Shown here one piece after another: positions 1 through 4,778 of a stretch of DNA of 5,780 nt (its first letter is position 1; each line of letters begins with the position of its first letter). The stretch lies in the NCBI GenBank assembly GCA_013214275.1, contig JABSPP010000121.1, forward strand, positions 1 through 5,780. Reading direction: 5' to 3'. This stretch comes from Flavobacteriaceae bacterium (GTDB lineage: Bacteria > Bacteroidota > Bacteroidia > Flavobacteriales > Flavobacteriaceae). The notes under the pieces were generated by a model. It was not told where the DNA came from and searched no databases. It saw only the letters and a program-made list of their open reading frames with translations. The translations under genes were made by a program, and so were the position numbers.

Positions 1-2
1 GG

Positions 3-611
3 TTAATGATGAAGTGGTCAGAAGGTACTAAAACATCCGATTGGATTAAAACCTATAACTTAGTTTCAATTAGTGGTAAGAAATCTTTCATTACCTTATT
101 TATAAGCTTTTTAAATGAATTAGTTAAAGTTCATAATATGGGATTCATTCATGGAGATTTACAACCAAGTCATATTTTGATTAAGAGGAACTCATTTGTT
201 GATATTATAGACTTTGGTCTTAGTCACTCTGTAAATAGCTATCCTAGTTTCGGCAATTATCGTGGAGGAATGATACATTTTAACTCCCCGGAATTATGCC
301 TAGGTATTTTGAACTCCAATGATCATGTTAAAGTCGGTTTTCAATCTGAAATATACTCCATAGGCTCTCTCTTTTATTTCCTCTATACTAAGAAAACATC
401 AACACAATATGGTTCGAAGTCATATAAAGAATTAGAATATGAAGATATGTTAAGAATGATTATTGACAGACCTATTTGTTCATTTTCAGAATTACGATTG
501 CCTAAATTTGATTTTTTAGAAAGGGTTCTTTGTAAGTGTTTGGAAAAGAACCCTAAAGATAGATATCAAAATATTGAACATTTGTTATTTGATTTAAATT
601 CATTTTTTTAA
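3..611 (+). CDS. Protein-kinase-like protein, 5'-truncated by the window edge
   Basis: The frame is open to the window edge, so the gene starts upstream; the first in-frame ATG (position 6) is not a credible start because it falls in the hinge between the kinase lobes. Residue numbers are from that Met. Visible C-lobe landmarks are a catalytic loop HGDLQPSH (49-56, catalytic Asp D51), a DFG motif (69-71), an SPE in place of APE (94-96), EIYSIG matching subdomain IX (115-120) and a KDRY segment with the conserved subdomain XI Arg (R186). The protein ends where the fold ends, with no PASTA or membrane segment after it, so a cytosolic single-domain kinase is likely unless the missing N-terminus carries more. 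Two catalytic-loop residues are unusual: Gln replaces the common Lys, and His replaces the metal-binding Asn. It could be a Ser/Thr kinase, a peptide-modifying kinase or a pseudokinase; the substrate is unknown. Confidence 0.85.
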   Translation, partial: LMMKWSEGTKTSDWIKTYNLVSISGKKSFITLFISFLNELVKVHNMGFIHGDLQPSHILIKRNSFVDIIDFGLSHSVNSYPSFGNYRGGMIHFNSPELCLGILNSNDHVKVGFQSEIYSIGSLFYFLYTKKTSTQYGSKSYKELEYEDMLRMIIDRPICSFSELRLPKFDFLERVLCKCLEKNPKDRYQNIEHLLFDLNSFF

Positions 612-685
612 TTCCCTTGCTGATTTTCTTGTTTAAGCAATTATCCTATTTTAATAATTGCATTAACCATTCCCATCTGATAAAA

Positions 686-734
686 TTTTCTCACTAACCA
701 AATCACTAACCACAAGCAAACGGTAGTGAGAAAA
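686..734. repeat. Inverted repeat, 11-bp perfect arms
   Basis: The arm TTTTCTCACTA (686-696) recurs as its reverse complement at 724-734, with 27 bases between. The left arm overlaps the start of the 20-bp repeat at 693. A role as a recombinase or accessory-protein binding site is possible but not shown by the sequence. Confidence 0.6.
693..712 (+). repeat. 20-bp direct repeat, copy 1 (non-coding)
   Basis: The sequence ACTAACCAAATCACTAACCA is identical to positions 1048-1067. Each copy is itself two ACTAACCA octamers separated by AATC, giving a 12-bp period, close to one helical turn. Paired octamers of this kind resemble the arm-type sites bound by the N-terminal domain of tyrosine integrases; that role is inference. 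This copy is non-coding, with in-frame stops just upstream. Confidence 0.8.
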
Positions 735-763
735 AGGCTAGAAAAAGCGTATAAAATGAGTAG

Positions 764-780
764 GTTACAGACTTTGTAAC
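764..780. repeat. Short perfect dyad GTTACA/TGTAAC
   Basis: The 17-bp sequence GTTACAGACTTTGTAAC has 6-bp perfect arms around a 5-base centre. It lies about 18 bases from the end of the tRNA-Lys fragment and could be a protein-binding site in the presumed attachment region. Confidence 0.5.
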
Positions 781-797
781 AGAAGTTTTACTTAGTG

Positions 798-835
798 TTA
801 AAAGTCAGTTGCTCTACCAGCTGAGCTACGCGGTC
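798..835 (-). pseudogene. 5' half of a tRNA-Lys(UUU) gene, truncated at the anticodon loop
   Basis: Read on the minus strand, positions 835 to 798 give the 5' acceptor strand GACCGCG, T8-A9, the D-stem GCTC/GAGC with an AGCTGGTA loop, the anticodon 5' stem ACTGA and the loop CTTTTAA with anticodon TTT. The next five bases should be TCAGT to close the stem but are CACTA. No T-arm or 3' acceptor strand follows, so it cannot fold as a tRNA. A break exactly at the anticodon loop beside a tyrosine integrase gene fits a recombination junction, because tRNA anticodon loops are common integrase crossover sites. The intact donor gene is not in this window. Confidence 0.8.
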
Positions 836-842
836 TAGGTGT

Positions 843-905
843 CTTATAAAATCGACTAGGAGTGTATACATATTTTTGTATCCCTTGTCTAGTCTTATTT
901 GTAAG
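843..905. repeat. Imperfect long inverted repeat upstream of int
   Basis: The arm starting CTTATAAAATCGACTAG (843-859) faces its imperfect reverse complement at 889-905, matching at 13 of 17 positions with perfect GACTAG/CTAGTC inner ends. The inner part adds GTATAC/GTATCC-like pairing. The centre contains TATTTTTG (871-878), which has the form of a Bacteroidota -7 element, though no matching -33 element is seen. It could be an integrase core-type or accessory site, or an operator over the int promoter. Confidence 0.5.
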
Positions 906-964
906 ATGCAGTAATAAAGGTTTTCAGAGCTTTTACTGTCCGTTTAGTTCTCAAGTGATTTAAC

Positions 965-1008
965 GCAATTCTTGCCTTTCCTCTTACCAAAAAGAAAGGC
1001 AGGATTGC
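965..1008 (+). promoter_or_regulatory. Hairpin enclosing the integrase ribosome binding site
   Basis: Positions 965-980 pair with 994-1008 as a 15-bp stem with one bulged base (T969) and one G-T pair; the inner 8 bp TGCCTTTC/GAAAGGCA are perfect and the loop is 13 nt. The purine-rich segment AGGCAGGA (997-1004), the likely Shine-Dalgarno region for the ATG at 1015, lies wholly in the 3' arm. Folding would therefore hide it, which suggests translational control of integrase. There is no T-tract on either side, so this is not an intrinsic terminator. Confidence 0.6.
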
Positions 1009-1014
1009 ATATGA

Positions 1015-2490
1015 ATGCATACAATTTCACAAAATAACACCCATTTTACTAACCAAATCACTAACCAAAATCAGGTTTCTTATGACAAGAAATCGAAAAA
1101 TTATGGCAAAAAGAACTCATTTGCTTTTACTGATCTTGGCATCAAACACCTAAAGCCAAGTAACAAAAGAACTGACTATTGGCATTCTGGACTAAAGGGT
1201 TTTGGCATTCGCGTAGCGCCAAGCGGACGTAAGACTTGGTTTTATCTTTATTCTCAAAATAGGATCCAAAGAAGAATGTCTTTAGGATATTATCCGAAAG
1301 TTTCTTTGGCTCAAGCTGTGGCAGTTTATCACAAGTTTAAAGAAAGGGTCTTACTCGGATTTGACCCATTGGAAGAAAGAAATCAACATAAAAAGGCTGT
1401 TTTCGGCACACCTACCATTTTAGAGCTTATTCAGTCTTACATTGAGTATGGAAGAAAAACGAACAAAGCAAGCGTAGAAGAAGAACGTAAATCTTTAGAA
1501 CGATATATCATTCCCAAACTAGGAAAGAAAAAAATCATCGATGTTGAACCCAAAGAACTTTCAAAGGTCTTTCATCATATTGTGGTCAATAGAGAAGCAC
1601 CAGTCACGGCACAAAGACTTTACAGCTATACAAGACGACTGTTTAACTATGCCGCTGATATGGGGCTGATGCGAAGAAGAGACAATCCCTGTTTAGATAT
1701 CAAACTAAATATCAAGAAAAATAAGCGAGATCGACATCTTTCTCCTACAGAGATTTATAAATTCTGGCATAGGTTGGATAAAATTTTAATGGCAGATATT
1801 ACCAGACTAGCCTTAAAATTTATGCTTGTCACTTTGGCTCGTGGCTGTGAAGTAAGACACATGAGATGGTCCGATATCGATTTTAGTGAACGCATTTGGA
1901 CGCTTCCAAAAACAAAAAATGGTCATACCCATCGGATTTATTTAGGAGATATTGCTCTACAAATTTTAGATAAAGTAAAAAAGCATCCCAAAGACAGCGA
2001 GTATGTTTTTGGTTCTGCGGGCAGTTACCATAGTAGTAAGAAATCACAAAAAATATTAAAACCAATGAGTGGCCGCACACTGTGCCAGCCACTCAACAGA
2101 CATTCGAGTGACTTTGACATCAAAAAGCGATTCACGCCTCATGATTTGCGAAGAACGGGAGCAACAATTATTGCAGGATTGTTTGGAAGACGTGATCTTG
2201 TCAAGATGTGTTTAAATCATGTTAGTAGTGATGTAACGAGTATTTATGATCAGTACACCTATGATATCGAAAAGAAAAAAGCAATGAACGCTCTTAACAT
2301 TGCTGTGCAATCAATAATTAATAGTAAGGATGTCAAGAGCGTTCCAAATTTTTCGGATTTGAGAAAACTTATTTCAGATCAAAATGCGAACAATATTATT
2401 TCCCCAACTGAGAAGGAGAATAACTCATTGGGTTTTCAAGCCAATCTAAAAGTTCCTGTATCTTATACGCTTTCCTACGGCCATATTTAG
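1015..2490 (+). CDS. Tyrosine recombinase / P4-type integrase with DUF4102 arm-binding domain
   Basis: This is a site-specific integrase that would insert and excise a mobile element through a covalent 3'-phosphotyrosine intermediate. Residues 38-122 match the N-terminal DUF4102 arm-binding domain (LKGFGIRVAPSG, RRMSLGYYPKVSLAQA, GFDPLEE). Residues 135-225 form the SAM-like core-binding domain, and 240-430 the catalytic domain with a full active site: R276, K301 (or K299), H376-x-x-R379, H402 and nucleophile Y411, nine residues after H402. ATG 1015 is the only usable start, as the next Met is residue 88; the first 34 residues are a non-conserved, Asn/Gln-rich tail encoding one copy of the 20-bp repeat. 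At 491 aa it is longer than the roughly 400 aa usual for the family. The extra 60-70 C-terminal residues are partly encoded opposite the AlpA-like gene and may be incidental. Confidence 0.95.
   Translation: MHTISQNNTHFTNQITNQNQVSYDKKSKNYGKKNSFAFTDLGIKHLKPSNKRTDYWHSGLKGFGIRVAPSGRKTWFYLYSQNRIQRRMSLGYYPKVSLAQAVAVYHKFKERVLLGFDPLEERNQHKKAVFGTPTILELIQSYIEYGRKTNKASVEEERKSLERYIIPKLGKKKIIDVEPKELSKVFHHIVVNREAPVTAQRLYSYTRRLFNYAADMGLMRRRDNPCLDIKLNIKKNKRDRHLSPTEIYKFWHRLDKILMADITRLALKFMLVTLARGCEVRHMRWSDIDFSERIWTLPKTKNGHTHRIYLGDIALQILDKVKKHPKDSEYVFGSAGSYHSSKKSQKILKPMSGRTLCQPLNRHSSDFDIKKRFTPHDLRRTGATIIAGLFGRRDLVKMCLNHVSSDVTSIYDQYTYDIEKKKAMNALNIAVQSIINSKDVKSVPNFSDLRKLISDQNANNIISPTEKENNSLGFQANLKVPVSYTLSYGHI
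1048..1067 (+). repeat. 20-bp direct repeat, copy 2 (inside int coding sequence)
   Basis: Identical to positions 693-712. Here it encodes residues 12-18 of the integrase (TNQITNQ), in the poorly conserved tail before the DUF4102 domain. Because the other copy is non-coding, conservation of the bases is not explained by protein function, which favours a DNA-binding role or a recent duplication. Confidence 0.8.
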
Positions 2491-2683
2491 TAAGAGGATA
2501 TAGTTTAGGAAATCGGCCTGCCCTGCGTTCGCGATATTGGGTTGTTTTATCTAGTGTTGTGAAAATTTCGGCGGTTTCTATTGAAATATATGCATTACTT
2601 TTCATGAGTAATGCCGCAACGATCTGTGGCTCTTGATCTGGATCGATAAGAATTACCTGATTATTTTTGATAGTTTTTAACAT
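2396..2683 (-). CDS. AlpA/excisionase-like winged-helix DNA-binding protein
   Basis: A 95-aa basic protein. Residues about 33-85 match the AlpA/MerR-like winged HTH of phage and island regulators: ISIETAEIF, then a turn, QYRERRAGRFPKLYPL (the wing-side GRFPK signature) and KAYKIQELLDWLENP, like the usual 'seIeaWl' end. Such proteins activate int or act as recombination directionality factors that bend DNA at att sites. The start is supported by AAAGGA six bases upstream of the ATG. The gene runs toward int and its last 95 bp overlap the int 3' end on the opposite strand. It is divergent from the XRE regulator across a 190-bp gap. AlpA activator and Xis functions cannot be told apart from sequence alone. 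Confidence 0.85.
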   Translation of the reverse strand: MLKTIKNNQVILIDPDQEPQIVAALLMKSNAYISIETAEIFTTLDKTTQYRERRAGRFPKLYPLTKYGRRKAYKIQELLDWLENPMSYSPSQLGK

Positions 2684-2715
2684 ACTACGTCCTTTGTTTG
2701 TGGTTTGATATCAGC

Positions 2716-2729
2716 CTTGTAATGACAAG
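2716..2729. repeat. Small palindrome upstream of the AlpA-like gene
   Basis: CTTGT-AATG-ACAAG has perfect 5-bp arms and lies about 33 bases upstream of the AlpA-like start codon, within its likely promoter zone. It is a candidate operator half-site pair, with low support. Confidence 0.4.
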
Positions 2730-2767
2730 TCACAAAAATCAACACGGACTAAAAAATAATTACATTA

Positions 2768-2798
2768 GTGTTTAAATGATAAGCATTATTACAAACAC
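2768..2798. promoter_or_regulatory. Imperfect 31-bp dyad in the divergent intergenic region
   Basis: GTGTTT (2768-2773) and AAACAC (2793-2798) flank further partial symmetry (ATGAT-AAGC-ATTAT). The dyad sits midway between the divergent AlpA-like and XRE genes, where an XRE repressor would be expected to bind to control both. The operator role is inferred from symmetry and position only. Confidence 0.4.
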
Positions 2799-2857
2799 AC
2801 ATATTGTCCGTACTGAATATTTGATCAGCAGGATAGAAAATTCTCATTAAAACCATT

Positions 2858-2865
2858 AAAGGAGG
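2858..2865 (+). promoter_or_regulatory. Consensus Shine-Dalgarno site of the XRE gene
   Basis: AAAGGAGG lies 8 bases before the ATG at 2874. It is close to a perfect anti-16S complement. This is notable because Bacteroidota genes generally do without Shine-Dalgarno sequences, and no other gene in the window has a site this strong. Confidence 0.85.
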
Positions 2866-2873
2866 ATATTCAT

Positions 2874-3197
2874 ATGCCTGTAAAAAATTCTAATTTTAGA
2901 ACAAGACACGATTTTTTAAACAAAGTTGTAGAACCTATGATAAAGGAGCGTAACAAGCTAGGAATGACACAAGAAGAACTGGATTTTAAATTAGGCGTCG
3001 CTGACAGACTGGTAAGCCATTGGGAATGCGGAAGACGCACCCCAACTGCATTTAATTTGTTTTGCTGGGCAGAAGCTTTGTACGGAGAGATTATTTTTAG
3101 GTCAAGTAGGAACCTTGAAACACCAAAAGATATTATAGCAATTTCTTGTAATGATAATTGCATAGAAGCTGATGGTAAACGTAAGAAGACCAAATAA
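2874..3197 (+). CDS. XRE-family helix-turn-helix transcriptional regulator
   Basis: A 107-aa protein with one helix-turn-helix of the Cro/C1 type at residues about 20-70: ERNKLGMTQEELDFKLGV forms the first helices, and ADRLVSHWECGRRTPT the recognition helix and following turn. A conserved NLFCWAEAL helix packs after it. The C-terminal 35 residues are unstructured and basic, ending KGKRKKTK-like. It probably binds the divergent region it shares with the AlpA-like gene and represses or balances the integration functions. The start is fixed by a consensus Shine-Dalgarno at 8 bases. The TPTAFNLFCWAEAL stretch is of a type I associate with proteobacterial phage and island regulators, so a foreign origin is possible. 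A bidirectional terminator follows 34 bases after the stop. Confidence 0.88.
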   Translation: MPVKNSNFRTRHDFLNKVVEPMIKERNKLGMTQEELDFKLGVADRLVSHWECGRRTPTAFNLFCWAEALYGEIIFRSSRNLETPKDIIAISCNDNCIEADGKRKKTK

Positions 3198-3231
3198 AAA
3201 GTTCTTATTGTTTTCTTATCTAAAAACTAAA

Positions 3232-3260
3232 AATCCTCTCACTAGTCTGGTGAGAGGATT
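3232..3260. terminator. Bidirectional intrinsic terminator
   Basis: AATCCTCTCAC (3232-3242) and GTGAGAGGATT (3250-3260) form a perfect 11-bp stem with a 7-nt loop. T-rich tails occur on both strands (TTCTTAT on plus; TTTTTAG on minus). It sits between the convergent ends of the XRE gene and the small minus-strand gene, so it can end both transcripts. Confidence 0.9.
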
Positions 3261-3283
3261 CTTATAAAACGAATCTTTAGAAC

Positions 3284-3694
3284 TTAGAGTTCAAATCCCA
3301 GAATTTCTTTTTCAATTTCCAATTTTCTTTGACTTAAAGTTTCCTGTAATTGAGTGGTTACAAGCCTGATCAAGTTGGTATTAGAAGTAATGAACTCTTC
3401 CCCATTCTCGTCTCTGATCATAAACTTACTAGAGTGACCTTGGTTGTAGGTAAACTTATTAAGATTGCCTAGCGTTGAGACCAAACGCTCTCTTTGTGTG
3501 GCTAAACCCCTTAGCTTTTCAAAACTATTTATACGCTCATCCAAGCTGATCGGTTGTTTTCCCATAGCCTGTTGAGCAAGTTCTTTTGTGACAGTAGAAG
3601 TTTGCTTTTCGGGAGTCTTAACTTTTGTAGATTTTACTACTTTTTGAGCCAATTTCTTTTCTACTCCATTTCTTTTGATTGTTTCTGTTGCCAT
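3284..3694 (-). CDS. Small conserved-type protein of unknown function
   Basis: This is a 136-aa protein when started at the ATG of 3692-3694 (MATETIKRNG). The frame extends upstream to 3796, but that part is low-complexity, contains no better start and overlaps the structured non-coding stretch, so I place the start here; an ATG at 3719-3721 is a second option. Residues 1-45 are lysine-rich and probably disordered (KKLAQKVVKSTKVKTPEKQ). Residues about 55-80 and 108-136 look helical or coiled-coil-prone, around a short middle segment (KFMIRDENGEEF) that looks like a beta hairpin. I associate this layout with unassigned flavobacterial proteins often near mobile elements, but I do not know a function. 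The upstream sequence is A/T-rich without a Shine-Dalgarno, as usual in Bacteroidota. Confidence 0.7.
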   Translation of the reverse strand: MATETIKRNGVEKKLAQKVVKSTKVKTPEKQTSTVTKELAQQAMGKQPISLDERINSFEKLRGLATQRERLVSTLGNLNKFTYNQGHSSKFMIRDENGEEFITSNTNLIRLVTTQLQETLSQRKLEIEKEILGFEL

Positions 3695-4018
3695 GATTTT
3701 TAAAATTTTAAGATTAAACATTATTTGATGATGACTTGGTATAGTGGTCATCGAACAATGCCTAAAGAGCCGTGAGGGTAAGAAAAGGCAAGGCAACAGC
3801 GGTTATTTTTCTGTTTGCTGAGCTTGTCGAAGTACAGAAAAATGTTCGGGTTCCCAAAGGGCTTGGGCTTGCAGAAGCGGTGGCAAAAACGGCTACATTT
3901 GCATTTGGGCGATGATCCGCTATGCCGATGGCAATTTAATTATATCATTTATAGTTAAACTAATAAAAACAGAATAGTAAAGAATTAGAGGTGAAAAAAT
4001 TGCAAATTGAGTGCAAAT
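3695..4018. other. Non-coding, locally GC-richer stretch with hairpins
   Basis: No supported gene is present. Positions about 3770-3945 are visibly richer in G and C than the surroundings and contain a strong hairpin (3805-3843), a CCCAA/TTGGG dyad (3853-3867) and repeated GC-rich words such as GGGCTTGGGC and GCGG. After about 3945 the sequence returns to AT-rich. The segment could be a long leader of the minus-strand gene, the end of a mobile element, or a dispersed repeat; nothing in it decides this. Confidence 0.5.
3805..3843. repeat. Hairpin with 10-bp perfect arms and a CTGAGCTTGTCGAAG loop
   Basis: ATTTTTCTGT (3805-3814) and ACAGAAAAAT (3834-3843) are perfect inverted arms. The 19-nt loop includes CTGAGCTTGTCGAAG, a word I recall as part of short dispersed repeats in many bacterial genomes; that recollection is unverified here. 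The stem is AT-rich, with a T-run inside the arm rather than after it, so it is not a typical terminator. Confidence 0.6.
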
Positions 4019-4055
4019 AAAAAAGCCTCAGATTTTGAATTTTATCTAAGGCTTT
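4019..4055 (-). terminator. Intrinsic terminator of tRNA-Asn
   Basis: On the minus strand AAAGCCTTAGAT and ATCTGAGGCTTT pair over 12 positions (one G-T pair) around a 10-nt AT-rich loop, followed by a T-run. The stem starts 11 bases after the tRNA-Asn 3' end, so it most likely ends that transcript. Confidence 0.88.
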
Positions 4056-4066
4056 GTATTTACTAG

Positions 4067-4140
4067 CTCCCCCTCTTGGGCTCGAACCAAGGACCCTCTG
4101 ATTAACAGTCAGATGCTCTAACCAACTGAGCTAAGGAGGA
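4067..4140 (-). tRNA. tRNA-Asn (anticodon GTT)
   Basis: A complete 74-nt cloverleaf. The acceptor arms TCCTCCT/AGGGGGA pair over 7 positions with one T-G. The D-stem is GCTC/GAGC, the anticodon stem TCTGA/TCAGA around loop CTGTTAA, the variable region GGGTC, and the T-arm CTTGG/CCAAG around TTCGAGC. The discriminator is G and no CCA is encoded, as is normal in Bacteroidota. The gene is intact on both sides, with its own terminator downstream, so it does not look like a used integration site. Confidence 0.97.
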
Positions 4141-4197
4141 AAATATGTATATTTTTATGTCTTTAATTTGACAGGCACCTCTGCAAAACCTCTTCAT

Positions 4198-4218
4198 TTG
4201 ATTTTCCTTGAAAATCAA
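4198..4218. repeat. Small hairpin upstream of tRNA-Asn
   Basis: TTGATTTT and AAAATCAA form perfect 8-bp arms around CCTTG. It lies in the 278-bp gap between tRNA-Asn and the insertion sequence, where I see no gene. No T-tract follows, so its role is unclear. Confidence 0.45.
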
Positions 4219-4380
4219 CTCTTTCTTAAGAATGAATGGTTCAAAAAGAGCTTTTAATTAACAAATTTCGCAATGTGGGTGCAAATATATAGTATTTTAA
4301 AAAATCGTAAAAACTTTTTTATAAAAATCGCCTAAGTACATGACAAAAATTTAGTCAGGTTTATGTTGGCTAATTCTTAT

Positions 4381-4414
4381 TTTGATATGCTAAGGTGAAA
4401 TAGTTTTATCTTTG
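4381..4414 (+). promoter_or_regulatory. Bacteroidota-type promoter of the transposase ORFs
   Basis: TTTG (4381-4384) and TATCTTTG (4407-4414) are separated by 22 bases, matching the Bacteroidota -33/-7 pattern TTTG-N17-23-TAnnTTTG in every fixed position. The start of transcription would fall near 4420, at the ATG of the first transposase ORF (4419), implying a leaderless or nearly leaderless message, or a promoter used differently. Confidence 0.6.
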
Positions 4415-4418
4415 ATTT

Positions 4419-4778
4419 ATGAGTAAAGAATTAATTAGGCTATTAGTTCCCGAGGACATATTAGCACATTTCGACTATGAGAAGTTAGAAGATATAAGCA
4501 GTATTATCCGTATTGATCTCATAGAAAAGCAAGATCCCAATCATTACCCCAAAGCCCTGATTGGCAAAGGCGAACGTTGCTTAAATGGTTACATGAATCC
4601 ATTAGAGTTACAAACTTTCCCTATCAAAGGCAAAGAAGTGTTTTTGTTATTAAAACGAAGACGTTGGAAGGTAAAGGGAGACGACACGAGTTATTTTAAC
4701 ACCTATGATTTCCATGAACCAGGAATGAAAGCCACCAAAGAGTTTGGTGCTTTTTTAAAAGAAATTGGTCGAGTGTAA
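4419..4778 (+). CDS. ISAon1-type transposase, N-terminal region protein
   Basis: A 119-aa protein matching the separate N-terminal ORF of ISAon1-type ISL3 transposases. Typical segments are LNGYMNPLELQTFPIKGKEVFLLLKRRRW (about 55-83) and the ending YFNTYDFHEPGMKATKEFGAFLKEIGR (about 92-118). It lacks catalytic residues and probably contributes DNA binding or joins the catalytic ORF by frameshifting. It ends at 4778, overlapping the open frame of the next ORF (from 4759) by 20 bases; that ORF lies in the +1 frame. The ATG fits the family N-terminus. The adjoining promoter-like sequence leaves almost no leader, and no Shine-Dalgarno is visible. Confidence 0.85.
   Translation: MSKELIRLLVPEDILAHFDYEKLEDISSIIRIDLIEKQDPNHYPKALIGKGERCLNGYMNPLELQTFPIKGKEVFLLLKRRRWKVKGDDTSYFNTYDFHEPGMKATKEFGAFLKEIGRV

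Larger units (their letters stand above)
612..1014. other. Structured non-coding region between kinase and integrase
   Basis: No credible ORF is present. The region holds a weak AT-rich hairpin just after the kinase gene (8-bp arms 637-644 and 654-661, no T-tract, so a poor terminator), one copy of a 20-bp repeat shared with the integrase gene, several dyads, a tRNA-Lys 5' half and a hairpin over the integrase ribosome binding site. This density of symmetric and repeated sequence next to an integrase is what an attachment region with recombinase binding sites looks like, but the sites themselves are inferred. Confidence 0.6.

Noticed and set aside
798..835. A functional tRNA-Lys gene
   Set aside because: The 3' anticodon stem, T-arm and 3' acceptor strand are absent, so the piece cannot fold into a tRNA.
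1883..2092. 69-aa minus-strand ORF inside the integrase gene
   Set aside because: It lies wholly opposite the conserved catalytic domain of int, has no recognisable domain and no supporting start signals; a shadow frame.
2870..3193. 107-aa minus-strand ORF opposite the XRE regulator
   Set aside because: It covers almost exactly the XRE coding sequence, which has a clear HTH and a consensus Shine-Dalgarno on the plus strand.
3695..3796. N-terminal extension of the small minus-strand protein to 3796
   Set aside because: The added 34 residues are low-complexity (Ser, His, Arg, Leu) and overlap the structured GC-richer stretch; MATETIKRNG at 3694 is a better N-terminus.
3766..3918. Open plus-strand stretch of about 50 codons (LFAELVEVQKNVRVPKGLGLAEAV)
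   Set aside because: It has no ATG start or ribosome binding site and is crossed by the hairpin; it could be a gene remnant, but the evidence is too weak to call.
4067..4140. tRNA-Asn as the attachment site of the integrase
   Set aside because: The gene is complete with its terminator, and no duplicated piece of it occurs elsewhere in the window.
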